A stretch of DNA of 64,000 nt from an uncultured Allomuricauda sp. GTDB taxonomy: Bacteria > Bacteroidota > Bacteroidia > Flavobacteriales > Flavobacteriaceae. Positions within the stretch are counted from its first letter, which is position 1, and each line of letters starts with the position of its first letter. The notes under the pieces are model-generated. The model was given only the letters and a program-made list of their open reading frames with translations. It was not told the DNA's origin and did no database searches. The translations under genes and the position numbers were made by a program. Of the stretch, positions 45,745 through 54,826 are shown piece after piece. Where the stretch lies: contig NZ_CANMOO010000002.1 in assembly GCF_947499585.1 (NCBI RefSeq), positions 434,001 to 498,000 of the forward strand, written 5' to 3'.

Positions 45745-46128
45745 TTATTTCTGCATGTTTTTTGCCTCAATGCTCAGTGTAGCGTGCGGAACCAATTTTA
45801 GTCGTTCCTTATTAATAAGTTTTCCCGTTACACGGCAAATCCCATAGGTCTTGTTCTCTATTCTTAACAAAGCGTTCTTTAAATCTCTAATGAACTTTTC
45901 CTGGCGGATTGCCAATTGCGTATTGGCCTCTTTGCTCATGGTAGCGGAACCCTCCTCAAAAGCCTTGAACGTTGGTGAGGTATCGTCCGTACCGTTATTG
46001 CCATCGTTCATGTATGAGCTTTTAAGCAACTCCAAATGCTTATTGGCTTTATCTATTTTTTCTTCAATTAACGTTCTAAATTCTTTTAGATCTTTATCCG
46101 AGTATCTTACTTTTAAATCTTGTGCCAT
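45745..46128 (-). CDS. TraR/DksA-family protein without the zinc cysteines
   Basis: 127 residues. The N-terminal coiled coil (about 10-95) and the C-terminal TraR/DksA zinc-finger region (YGICRVTGKLINKERLKLVP, then HATLSIEA) define the family, which binds RNA polymerase through the secondary channel with or without ppGpp. Of the four zinc-binding cysteines only Cys98 remains; the second position is Thr101 and the last pair is Ser119 and Ala122. The fold must therefore hold without zinc, as in some DksA2-type proteins. It follows ileS by 3 bases on the same strand and is certainly cotranscribed, then a terminator and the exported-protein gene. Confidence 0.8.
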   Translation of the reverse strand: MAQDLKVRYSDKDLKEFRTLIEEKIDKANKHLELLKSSYMNDGNNGTDDTSPTFKAFEEGSATMSKEANTQLAIRQEKFIRDLKNALLRIENKTYGICRVTGKLINKERLKLVPHATLSIEAKNMQK

Positions 46129-46131
46129 GTT

Positions 46132-49100
46132 CTAATGTTTTTGGATAAACAATTTTGTATTTACTTCATCAAAGGCAATAGCTATACCTTCATCTAATTT
46201 TTCTTCAAAATTCAGTTCTGCAGTCAAGGTTTCGGTTTTGATATAATCTTCATTACTGGAAACCGCATTTTCCACAAAGCCATCTTTCAATATTTTAATA
46301 TCTATTCTATCGGTCACCTCAAATCCAGATTCTTTTCTAAGGTTTTGAATACGATTGACCAACTCCCGCGCAATGCCCTCTTTTCTTAGGTTCTCATCTA
46401 TGGTCACATCCAGAGCAACCGTTAAAGAACCAGAGCTTGCCACCAACCAGCCCTCAATATCTTGTGAGCTGATGTCCACATCAGATAACTGTAAAATAAT
46501 ACTTTTATTTTCCAATGCAAGCATTAATTCGCCTTCTTGTTCAATTTTTTGGATATCCTCTTGTCCCAATAGATTAACAGCGGAGGCTATTGCCTTCATA
46601 TCTCTCCCAAATCTTGGACCTAAAACCTTAAAATTAGGTTTGATTTGTTTCACTAAAATTCCAGAGGCATCATCAAGCAATTCAATTTCTTTTACGTTTA
46701 CTTCAGATTTTATCAAATCTGAAACCGCTTCAATATCTTCTTTCTGTTGATCATCTAAAATAGGAATCATTATTTTTTGAAGTGGCTGACGTACTTTAAT
46801 TTTTTCCTTTTGACGAATTGATAATACCAAGGATGAAACTTTTTGTGCCAATTGCATTTTACGCTCCAGTTTCTTGTTGATTATACTCTGATCAGAAACA
46901 GGAAACTCTGCCAAATGAACACTTTCAAAACCCTCTTTTTGGGTAGTGGCATTTAAATCTATATACAACCGATCCATAAAGAAGGGCGCTATAGGAGCAG
47001 ATAGTTTAGCAACTGTGGACAGACATGTATACAGGGTTTGATAAGCTGAGATTTTATCTTGTTGATAATCTCCCTTCCAAAACCGCCTTCTGCTTAATCT
47101 TACGTACCAATTGCTCAAATTTTCCTGAACATAATCGGAAATCATTCGTGCTGCCTTGGTAGCCTCATAATCTCCATAAGCTTCATCCACTTTTTGAATA
47201 AGTGAATGCAGTTCAGATAAAATCCATTGGTCTATTTCTGGCCGCTCATTTAACGCAGTGTCTGCTTCTGAATAATCAAATTCATCAATATTGGCATATA
47301 ATGCCATGAAAGAATAGGTATTATAAAGTGTGCCGAAAAATTTGCGTTTCACTTCAACAATACCATCCAAATCAAACTTTAAATTATCCCACGGGTTAGC
47401 GTTGGAAATCATATACCATCGTGTGGCATCTGCGCCATGTTCTGGCAGCACTTTAAATGGATCAACGGCATTCCCCAACCGTTTGGACATTTTCTTTCCT
47501 TCCTTGTCCAATACCAGACCGTTTGAAACCACATTTTTATAGGATACGGTATCAAAAACCATAGTGGCAATGGCATGCAGGGTATAAAACCAACCTCTTG
47601 TCTGATCAACACCTTCTGCAATGAAGTTTGCAGGAAAAGCCACACCATCATCAATTAAGTTCTTATTTTCAAAAGGGTAGTGCCATTGTGCATAAGGCAT
47701 AGAACCACTATCAAACCAAACATCAATCAAATCAGACTCCCTTTTCATGGGTTTTCCTGATGGTGAAACCAAAGTAATTTGGTCTACAATATTTTTATGT
47801 AAATCTATTTTGTCATAGTTGGACTCACTCATATCGCCTACTACAAAATCTTCAAAAACATCTTTTTTGAGTACTCCTGCTTCAACAGCTTTTGTCATTT
47901 CGGCTTTTAGCTCTGCTACGGACCCAATCATTATTTGTTCCTTGCCATCTTCGGTACGCCAAATAGGTAAAGGTATCCCCCAATAACGGGAACGGGAAAG
48001 GTTCCAATCATTTGCATTTGCCAACCAGTTCCCAAAACGGCCCTCTCCTGTAGCTTTCGGTTTCCAGTTAATGGTCTGGTTAAGCTCAAACATACGGTCT
48101 TTAACATCCGTAACCTTAATGAACCACGAATCCAGTGGATAGTATAAAACAGGCTTGTCCGTACGCCAGCAGTTAGGGTAACTGTGCACGTACTTTTCTA
48201 CCTTAAAGGCTTTGTTCTCTTCTTTTAGTTTGATGGCAATTTCAACATCCACAGATTTTTCTGGAACTTCATCATCTGCATAATATTCGTTCTTCACATA
48301 CTTGCCAGCAAACTCCTTAAGTTCTGGTCTAAACCTTCCTTGTAAATCAACCAAGGGAACTGGATTGTTGTTTTCGTCCAGCACCAACATTGGTGGAACT
48401 TCCGGCTTTGCTTGTTTTGCCACCATAGCATCATCCGCACCAAAGGTGGGTGCTGTATGCACTATTCCTGTACCATCTTCTGTGGTGACAAAATCGCCGG
48501 CTATGACCCTATAGGCATTTTCTGGATTTTGATAGGGTTGAGCATAATCTATTAATTGCTCATATCTAATTCCGACTAAATCCTTCCCTGTAAAGCTTTG
48601 TCCTATTTGATAAGGAATTTTTTTATCGCCTTCTTTAAATGCGGTAAACTCCTCTTCATTTTCCGCTGCAAAAAACTTGCCCGAAAACTGTTTGCCCACT
48701 AATGCTTTTGCCAATATTACTTGAGTGGGTTCAAACGTGTATTGGTTATATGTTTTTACTAAAGCATATTCAATCTTTGCCCCTACGGTCAATGCTGTGT
48801 TGGACGGTAAGGTCCAAGGAGTCGTCGTCCACGCAAGAAAGTAAATGTCACCATCTATATTCTTTAAAGCGTCTGGAAGCGAATCCTTTTTAGCTTTAAA
48901 CTGAGCTGTAACGGTTGTGTCCGTAACATCTTGATACGTACCCGGTTGATTCAGCTCATGAGAACTCAATCCCGTTCCTGCTTTTGGAGAATAAGGTTGA
49001 ATAGTATATCCTTTGTATATGAGGCCCTTATCATAAATCTGTTTTAGCAACCACCAAACAGACTCCATATATTTTGATTTGTAAGTAATATATGGGTCAT

Positions 49101-49533
49101 CCATATCTACCCAATAACCAATTTTTTCAGTCATTTCGTTCCAGACATCCGTATAACGCATGACCGCTTTTTTGCAGGCTGCATTATATTCTTCAACCGA
49201 AATCTTTTTGCCAATATCTTCTTTGGTAATTCCCAGTTCCTTCTCAACACCAATCTCAATGGGCAATCCGTGGGTATCCCATCCAGCTTTACGCTTTACC
49301 TGATATCCCTTCATCGTTTTATATCTAGGAAAGATATCTTTAATGGTGCGTGCCATCACGTGATGAATTCCAGGCATCCCGTTTGCAGAAGGTGGTCCCT
49401 CATAAAACACGTAGCTTTCTTTCCCCGCTCTCGTGGAAACACTTTTTTCAAAAATTTGGTTGTCTTTCCAAAAGTCCAAAACCTCTTCTGACACTTTAGG
49501 CAAATCCAATCCTTTATATTCCGCAAACTTCAT
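46132..49533 (-). CDS. ileS: Isoleucine--tRNA ligase
   Basis: A 1133-residue class Ia synthetase that charges tRNA-Ile. The HIGH-type motif is in GPPSANGMPGIHHVMAR (about 46-62) and KMSKR is near residue 680. The CP1 editing domain shows the TTPWTLPSNTAL block, and WFDSGSMPYAQWHYP with AEGVDQTRGWFY precedes the KMSKS loop. The length is normal for Bacteroidota enzymes. It heads the ileS, dksA-like, exported protein, lspA series. Confidence 0.98.
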   Translation of the reverse strand: MKFAEYKGLDLPKVSEEVLDFWKDNQIFEKSVSTRAGKESYVFYEGPPSANGMPGIHHVMARTIKDIFPRYKTMKGYQVKRKAGWDTHGLPIEIGVEKELGITKEDIGKKISVEEYNAACKKAVMRYTDVWNEMTEKIGYWVDMDDPYITYKSKYMESVWWLLKQIYDKGLIYKGYTIQPYSPKAGTGLSSHELNQPGTYQDVTDTTVTAQFKAKKDSLPDALKNIDGDIYFLAWTTTPWTLPSNTALTVGAKIEYALVKTYNQYTFEPTQVILAKALVGKQFSGKFFAAENEEEFTAFKEGDKKIPYQIGQSFTGKDLVGIRYEQLIDYAQPYQNPENAYRVIAGDFVTTEDGTGIVHTAPTFGADDAMVAKQAKPEVPPMLVLDENNNPVPLVDLQGRFRPELKEFAGKYVKNEYYADDEVPEKSVDVEIAIKLKEENKAFKVEKYVHSYPNCWRTDKPVLYYPLDSWFIKVTDVKDRMFELNQTINWKPKATGEGRFGNWLANANDWNLSRSRYWGIPLPIWRTEDGKEQIMIGSVAELKAEMTKAVEAGVLKKDVFEDFVVGDMSESNYDKIDLHKNIVDQITLVSPSGKPMKRESDLIDVWFDSGSMPYAQWHYPFENKNLIDDGVAFPANFIAEGVDQTRGWFYTLHAIATMVFDTVSYKNVVSNGLVLDKEGKKMSKRLGNAVDPFKVLPEHGADATRWYMISNANPWDNLKFDLDGIVEVKRKFFGTLYNTYSFMALYANIDEFDYSEADTALNERPEIDQWILSELHSLIQKVDEAYGDYEATKAARMISDYVQENLSNWYVRLSRRRFWKGDYQQDKISAYQTLYTCLSTVAKLSAPIAPFFMDRLYIDLNATTQKEGFESVHLAEFPVSDQSIINKKLERKMQLAQKVSSLVLSIRQKEKIKVRQPLQKIMIPILDDQQKEDIEAVSDLIKSEVNVKEIELLDDASGILVKQIKPNFKVLGPRFGRDMKAIASAVNLLGQEDIQKIEQEGELMLALENKSIILQLSDVDISSQDIEGWLVASSGSLTVALDVTIDENLRKEGIARELVNRIQNLRKESGFEVTDRIDIKILKDGFVENAVSSNEDYIKTETLTAELNFEEKLDEGIAIAFDEVNTKLFIQKH

Positions 49534-49715
49534 ATTTATCGCTCCTTCTTCTAGAATTCCAAGTTTGCAAAATTAAAAATTTAGATGGAATTATTGCCTT
49601 CCAAATGGGGTATTTAAATTTCCTTAATGTGCTTAACCTAAATATGATATCCCATAATACCCCATTCCCGTCAAAATCCATACCTTAACCGAATTAACAC
49701 TAAACCATATTTATA

Positions 49716-50069
49716 ATGAAAAAAGTATTGATTGCAATCGTTGCACTGTCTTTATCGATGTCAACAATGATATCATGTAAAGAGGCTGCAGACAAGGCCA
49801 AGGAGGCCACAGAAGAAGCTGCCGAGTCTCTTGAAGAGGCAGGTGATAACTTAAAAGATACGGCTAACGATGCTGTAGACGCTGTAAAAGAAGCGGGTGA
49901 TGAAATGAAAGAGTCTGGCGAAAAAGCCTTGGACAGCATTAAAAAGGCAGGTGAAGAAACTATGGACAAAGCCAAGGAAATGGGAGAGGACGTAAAAGAT
50001 GCCGCCAAAGAAACTGCAGATGATCTTAAAAAAGTAGCTGAGGACACAAAGGAAAAATTAGATCATTAA
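49716..50069 (+). CDS. Small amphipathic-repeat lipoprotein (LEA/apolipoprotein-like)
   Basis: 117 residues. The lipoprotein signal ends STMISCKEA (Cys21). The rest is a low-complexity alpha-helical chain rich in Ala, Glu, Lys and Asp with repeated AKEA, AVDAVKEAGD and DKAKEMGEDVKDAAK units at roughly 11-residue spacing, like LEA or YtxH-type proteins. Probably a surface or periplasmic helix tethered to membrane, perhaps stress-protective. It is divergent from ileS across 182 bases and followed by a terminator, hence monocistronic. A long frame on the opposite strand is an artefact of the repeats. Confidence 0.75.
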   Translation: MKKVLIAIVALSLSMSTMISCKEAADKAKEATEEAAESLEEAGDNLKDTANDAVDAVKEAGDEMKESGEKALDSIKKAGEETMDKAKEMGEDVKDAAKETADDLKKVAEDTKEKLDH

Positions 50070-50088
50070 TATCCTTTTAGCTTATCAT

Positions 50089-50119
50089 AAAAGGGCTTGG
50101 ACTATTCCAAGCCTTTTTT
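50089..50119. terminator. Intrinsic terminator between convergent genes
   Basis: AAAAGGGCTTGGA (50089-50101) pairs with TCCAAGCCTTTT (50106-50117, one bulged G) around CTAT, followed by T. It serves the LEA-like gene on the plus strand and, through the A-run at its other end, the convergent TonB receptor gene ending at 50123. Confidence 0.8.
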
Positions 50120-50122
50120 GTT

Positions 50123-52537
50123 TTAAAAAGTATAGCCCAATCCTAGAATAAGATTAGCGCCAGGAGCAACAATCCCTGAAGAATAGGTCCTATAGCGTTG
50201 GTTGGTTATATTTTCCAAGCTCACAGTTGTTTTCAAAGCGTTGGAAATTTGATATTGTGACCTAAAGTTCAATGTATACCAAGAAGGTGAAAAAGGGTTT
50301 CCGTTTTCATCAATAGCATATATAAATTCTTTGCTTCTTTCCGATAAAGCTAAATCATCATAGCTGATTTCGCCATTGTAATTTAGAAACACATCTGCCT
50401 TTAATTTTTGATTTTGCCAGACCAAGTGAAAATCACCAAAAGTCGGTGCAACATGTCTAGCGGGTGAGTCTGTTCCACTATCGTCCTCCTCTATTCCTTC
50501 GGTGAAGGTTAAATTTGAGGTGAGCGACCAGTTTTCATTTAAAAAGGCTTCAAGCCCAAATTCAAAACCATATACATAAGCTTTTGCTGCATTTTGAATA
50601 GCCTGCACATTACTTAATTCCCCGTTGTACAAAATTTCTGTTTCTCCATTAAACTCAAAATCCCTTCTTACCAGAGCATCCACCAAGTAGCTGTAAAATG
50701 CTGCTCCTTTTAAAACCAATTTATCTTTAAAGTTCTTTCTTACTCCCATTTCCGCGTTATAGGCGTATTCTGGTTCTAAATCTGGATTTGGCACAACTAC
50801 GGAGCCAGGCTCGGAATCAAACACTTTTCCAATATCGTCAATATTGGGAGCTCTAAACCCTGTAGAGCCATTTAAAGTAATCTGTAAATCTGCTTTTGGG
50901 AACCAACTAAATCCAACACTCCCTGTAAAGGCACCAGTGATTAAGTCAGCCTCCTCAAAAGGGAAAGGAAAAAACGTTGTGTCAAATTGTGCATCTACCC
51001 AAACCTGACTATAACGTGCTCCGGACAGCAATGTGAAATTTGGCTTTAGTTTATACTCTCCATTAATATAACCCGCAAATGTTTGCCAAGTGGAACCGTC
51101 TGGATAGCGAGAAGCCGCTTCAGAAACCACATTGGTTTCAATGTTTTCCTGACTTCCTTCCGAATGGACTTTGTTAAAAATGTACTCTGCTCCATAGTAC
51201 AATCGTAAATCCCCTATTTTTTTATTCTCAAAATCAAGGTTCATTGATAGTGCATCAACTTTTTCTTTTGTGGTAAAACGGTCAACTTCTTGGAAATCCC
51301 TGTCGTTTCTACTTTCTTCAAAATACTGATAGGCCGTGGTCAACTTAACCCCATCATAAAATTTGTTCTTTCCTTTTTTGGTCAATTGAAAGTTTCCCAT
51401 GAACCATTTTTGTGGGCCATAAAACCATTCGGCAGAACGAAGCCCATCTCCAGCACTATTTGGGCGAATCAATCTATCATATCTTGAATAGTCCGAAGTT
51501 TCGGAATAGTATAGCCCTAAATCATAGTTCCAGGTATTGTTGGGTTTGTAGGTAAACTTCTGAAGAAAGTTGATTTGATCATATCCTGATGCAATCTGCT
51601 TTCTAGGATCGTCATTCTCCACTAAAACATCCGTTCCATTTTCTCTGACCACAAAATTGTTCCGCAAGTATTCATCTGGGCCATGCCCTCCCATAACCAA
51701 ATCATCAAACTTATTATATGTAAAACTCGTATAAGATGCCCATTTTTGTTGCCCTAGGTTAAAATCTACATGAGCGGTGTTTTCATTATTTGCAGAAGCA
51801 AACCTATAATTTACATTCCCAGAAAAAGTAAGACTATCAGTGAAAGACAATCTAGGTTTCTTGGTAAAAAAATTCATTACACCTCCAATGGCATCGCTGC
51901 CATAAATAACAGAGCCCGGTCCAAAAATGACCTCTGTGTTCTTAATCGTGAAAGGGTCTACGGAAATTACATTTTGAACATTTCCTCCTCTAAAAATGGC
52001 ATTGTTCATACGCACGCCATCTACAGACAACAATAGCCTATTGGTTGCAAAACCCCTGATCATAGGGCTGCCTCCCCCTAATTGACTCTTCTGCACAAAC
52101 ACCTTTCCACTATTCTGCAATACATCTGCAGAAGTTTGCGGGTTGGTAAATGAAATAGTTCGCGCATCAATGGATTCTATTTTTTGAGGAATATCTTTTT
52201 TTTGCTGCTCCCATTTAGAAACAGACATGACCACTTCTTGCAATTCCTCTAACTTTAAACTTAAGTAAACCCGATTTCCCTTTTTGTTTATCTGAGCTTT
52301 AGTTGTGTTGTATTCCTCGTAACTAATGTGCCTAAAAGTAATTCGTTCATTTCTTGAGAAAATGCTCAAATCACTTTTTCCATTAAAATCTGAGACCGCT
52401 GTTTTCGATTTATCTCTGTTATAAATCGCGATGTTGGCGACAGGATTTCCCGTATCCGCATCCAAAACCGTAATCTCTTGGCTGAAAACAGTAAAGGAAA
52501 TAAATAGAAAAAGGAGGGCGAAACCTGTGCTACGCAT
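50123..52537 (-). CDS. TonB-dependent receptor, haem/haemoglobin-type
   Basis: 804 residues from the ATG at 52537; a start 6 codons upstream would overlap the recO stop and add an odd leader. The signal peptide (STGFALLFLFISFTVFSQ) is followed by a carboxypeptidase-regulatory-like domain (VLDADTGNPVANIAIYNRDK), a plug (about 110-230, with the sequence MIRGFATNRLLLSVDGVRMN and the GPGSVIYGSDAIGGVMNFFT block) and a beta-barrel. The plug style is that of haem, haemoglobin or siderophore receptors. It directly follows recO and is convergent with the LEA-like gene. The cargo is inferred. Confidence 0.88.
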   Translation of the reverse strand: MRSTGFALLFLFISFTVFSQEITVLDADTGNPVANIAIYNRDKSKTAVSDFNGKSDLSIFSRNERITFRHISYEEYNTTKAQINKKGNRVYLSLKLEELQEVVMSVSKWEQQKKDIPQKIESIDARTISFTNPQTSADVLQNSGKVFVQKSQLGGGSPMIRGFATNRLLLSVDGVRMNNAIFRGGNVQNVISVDPFTIKNTEVIFGPGSVIYGSDAIGGVMNFFTKKPRLSFTDSLTFSGNVNYRFASANNENTAHVDFNLGQQKWASYTSFTYNKFDDLVMGGHGPDEYLRNNFVVRENGTDVLVENDDPRKQIASGYDQINFLQKFTYKPNNTWNYDLGLYYSETSDYSRYDRLIRPNSAGDGLRSAEWFYGPQKWFMGNFQLTKKGKNKFYDGVKLTTAYQYFEESRNDRDFQEVDRFTTKEKVDALSMNLDFENKKIGDLRLYYGAEYIFNKVHSEGSQENIETNVVSEAASRYPDGSTWQTFAGYINGEYKLKPNFTLLSGARYSQVWVDAQFDTTFFPFPFEEADLITGAFTGSVGFSWFPKADLQITLNGSTGFRAPNIDDIGKVFDSEPGSVVVPNPDLEPEYAYNAEMGVRKNFKDKLVLKGAAFYSYLVDALVRRDFEFNGETEILYNGELSNVQAIQNAAKAYVYGFEFGLEAFLNENWSLTSNLTFTEGIEEDDSGTDSPARHVAPTFGDFHLVWQNQKLKADVFLNYNGEISYDDLALSERSKEFIYAIDENGNPFSPSWYTLNFRSQYQISNALKTTVSLENITNQRYRTYSSGIVAPGANLILGLGYTF

Positions 52538-52538
52538 A

Positions 52539-53258
52539 TTACTCGAAAACTGCATTTAAAACCGCTAAGGACTTGGGCTTTCTGAATCCCTGCAAATGTA
52601 ATTCAAAATACATAATAACCATTTTTAAAAGCTCTTGCCTTTGGGGTTTGTTCATTTGTATTGTCTGAAGTGCATCAAAATTTATGCCCAAGACACGTTT
52701 GAAGCTCGTTAAATTTTCACCTTGTATAATTGGGTTAAGACTAGGGGTTGCGCAAAAACTTCCTTCTACCAAATCGAAATAATTTCCATTATGAAATGAG
52801 GTATCTGGGTAAAACCCTAAATATTTTGTGAGATTGAGTAAAAACAAGAGGTGGAAATTGGAAATGGAACTATGTGTATCCAACCAATATAAAGCATATT
52901 CCAAATAGTTGAAGAGCCCTTTGTTCTGTTCTTGTTCCTGAATGCTATTGCTCAACATTTCAGCCAAAAAAAGTACCATACTATTTTTTATAATATCTGT
53001 ATGCAAACTCTTGTAGGGAACACTCACCTTTACTTCTCTAATACTCTCTAGACTCCCCTTGTTTCTGTGAGTGGCCACAAGTTCTAATTGCATTAACGGA
53101 AGAAAATATGCTGCTTTTAATTTCCCTTTTTTGGAAGTCAAAACACCCTTTAACAAGTACGATTTTAACCCATCAGATTCTGTAAATGCTTTAACGATAA
53201 GGCTAGTATCTCCATATTTTAAGGAAGAAAGAATTATTGCCTTAGTGTTTACTTGCAT
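52539..53258 (-). CDS. recO: DNA repair protein RecO
   Basis: 239 residues from the ATG at 53258; a start 28 codons upstream lacks family similarity. RecO loads RecA with RecR in gap repair. The N-terminal OB-fold (KAIILSSLKYGDTSLIVKAF) and the alpha-helical body (LFLAEMLSNSIQE..., LFLLNLTKYLGFYPD) match the family. The zinc-finger cysteines of many RecO proteins are absent, as is usual in Bacteroidota. The TonB receptor gene begins 1 base after its stop. Confidence 0.9.
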   Translation of the reverse strand: MQVNTKAIILSSLKYGDTSLIVKAFTESDGLKSYLLKGVLTSKKGKLKAAYFLPLMQLELVATHRNKGSLESIREVKVSVPYKSLHTDIIKNSMVLFLAEMLSNSIQEQEQNKGLFNYLEYALYWLDTHSSISNFHLLFLLNLTKYLGFYPDTSFHNGNYFDLVEGSFCATPSLNPIIQGENLTSFKRVLGINFDALQTIQMNKPQRQELLKMVIMYFELHLQGFRKPKSLAVLNAVFE

Positions 53259-53315
53259 TTTTTGTTGGTTACTAGTGGATTCTAAGTGAGCTTGATTGTT
53301 TGTTTTCGGTTGAAA

Positions 53316-53352
53316 ATAAAAAAGTGGACGATTGTAATTCAACCGCCCACTT
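53316..53352 (-). terminator. Intrinsic terminator after gdhA
   Basis: A 13-bp stem, AAGTGGACGATTG (53322-53334) with CAACCGCCCACTT (53340-53352), loop TAATT, two wobble pairs. On the minus strand the stem is followed by TTTTTTATTTT. It lies 24 bases after the gdhA stop (53377). Confidence 0.75.
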
Positions 53353-53376
53353 ATATTCTAATTCTGAGTTAGTTAC

Positions 53377-54720
53377 CTAAATAACTCCCTGAGCTAACAT
53401 AGCGTCGGCTACTTTTACAAAACCAGCGATATTGGCTCCTTTTACGTAGTTGCAATATCCGTCAGCTTCTTTTCCGTATTCAATACAAGAATCATGAATA
53501 TCTTCCATAATCCCTTTTAGTCTGTCATCTACTTCTTCACGTGTCCAACTAATACGGAGTGAGTTTTGCGACATTTCCAAACCAGAAGTGGCAACACCTC
53601 CAGCATTAGAGGCTTTACCTGGCGCAAATAATATTTTTGCCTCATGGAAAGCATGAATGGCTTCTGGCGTAGAAGGCATGTTAGCGCCTTCTGCAACTGC
53701 AATACAGCCATTTTTAATTAATGTTTCTGCATCATCTCCATTCAACTCATTCTGTGTTGCACAAGGTAGTGCCACATCACAAGAAACTTCCCAAGGTGTT
53801 TTTCCTTTATGGAATTCAGCAGATGAATATTTATCAGTATACTCTGAAATTCTTCCTCTTCGGTTGTTTTTCAAATCCATTATAAAAGTCAGTTTTTCAG
53901 CATCTATACCATCCTTGTCGTATATGTAGCCCCCCGAATCTGATAATGTCAATACCTTTCCACCTAGTTGCAGAACCTTTTCAGCAGCATATTGTGCCAC
54001 GTTTCCAGAACCGGAAATCACAACCTTTTTACCTTTAAAGGATTCTCCCTTTATTTTTAACATGCTATCCGCAAAGTAAACGGTCCCGTATCCTGTAGCT
54101 TCCGGACGGATCAATGACCCTCCCCAAGAACGACCTTTACCCGTTAATACACCGGTAAACTCGTTTCGTATCCTTTTATACATTCCAAAAAGGAATCCGA
54201 TCTCACGAGAACCAACACCTATATCCCCTGCTGGAACATCTGTGTTTGGACCAATATGTCTGTTCAGCTCTAACATAAAAGCATGGCAAAAACGCATTAC
54301 TTCATCATCAGATTTTCCTTTAGGATCAAAATCTGAACCTCCTTTACCTCCGCCCATAGGCAAGGTTGTCAAGCTATTTTTAAAAACTTGTTCAAATGCC
54401 AAAAATTTTAGAACACTGGCATTTACTGTTCGGTGAAACCTAAGTCCCCCTTTGTAAGGTCCTATGGCAGAATTCATCTGAACCCGATATCCTCGGTTTA
54501 CATGAATCTCCCCGTCATCATCTACCCAAGCCACACGAAAAGAAATCAATCGCTCTGGCTCTACCATTCTTAAAAGGATATTTTTTCCATGATAGATATC
54601 ATGCTTTACAATATACGGGATAACAGTCTCTGCTACCTCCTGTACCGCTTGGATGAATTCTGGTTCGTGGCCATTTCTGGTCTTCACCTCATCCATAAAT
54701 GCTTTAATTTTTGCTTCCAT
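53377..54720 (-). CDS. gdhA: Glutamate dehydrogenase (hexameric type)
   Basis: A 447-residue cytosolic enzyme linking 2-oxoglutarate and ammonium to glutamate with NADPH or NADH. The catalytic Lys region PMGGGKGGSDFDPKGKSD, the PAGDIGVGSREIGFLFG block and the Rossmann SGSGNVAQYAAEKV are intact. The length is that of small NADP-type hexameric enzymes. It is transcribed alone, with a terminator after it and a 106-bp gap to the next gene. Confidence 0.97.
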   Translation of the reverse strand: MEAKIKAFMDEVKTRNGHEPEFIQAVQEVAETVIPYIVKHDIYHGKNILLRMVEPERLISFRVAWVDDDGEIHVNRGYRVQMNSAIGPYKGGLRFHRTVNASVLKFLAFEQVFKNSLTTLPMGGGKGGSDFDPKGKSDDEVMRFCHAFMLELNRHIGPNTDVPAGDIGVGSREIGFLFGMYKRIRNEFTGVLTGKGRSWGGSLIRPEATGYGTVYFADSMLKIKGESFKGKKVVISGSGNVAQYAAEKVLQLGGKVLTLSDSGGYIYDKDGIDAEKLTFIMDLKNNRRGRISEYTDKYSSAEFHKGKTPWEVSCDVALPCATQNELNGDDAETLIKNGCIAVAEGANMPSTPEAIHAFHEAKILFAPGKASNAGGVATSGLEMSQNSLRISWTREEVDDRLKGIMEDIHDSCIEYGKEADGYCNYVKGANIAGFVKVADAMLAQGVI

Positions 54721-54826
54721 AAAACGGATTACTATGCGTTGTTTTTAATGAATTAGGAATTTGACGGCAAAATTATACTATTTACATAATTCAAATAGGC
54801 TTTTTTTAAAAATTTTGCAAAAATAC

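Noticed and set aside
49700..50047. 115-codon minus-strand frame opposite the LEA-like lipoprotein
   Set aside because: The repetitive Ala/Glu/Lys codons leave the opposite strand open as Ser/Ala/Phe; a known artefact.
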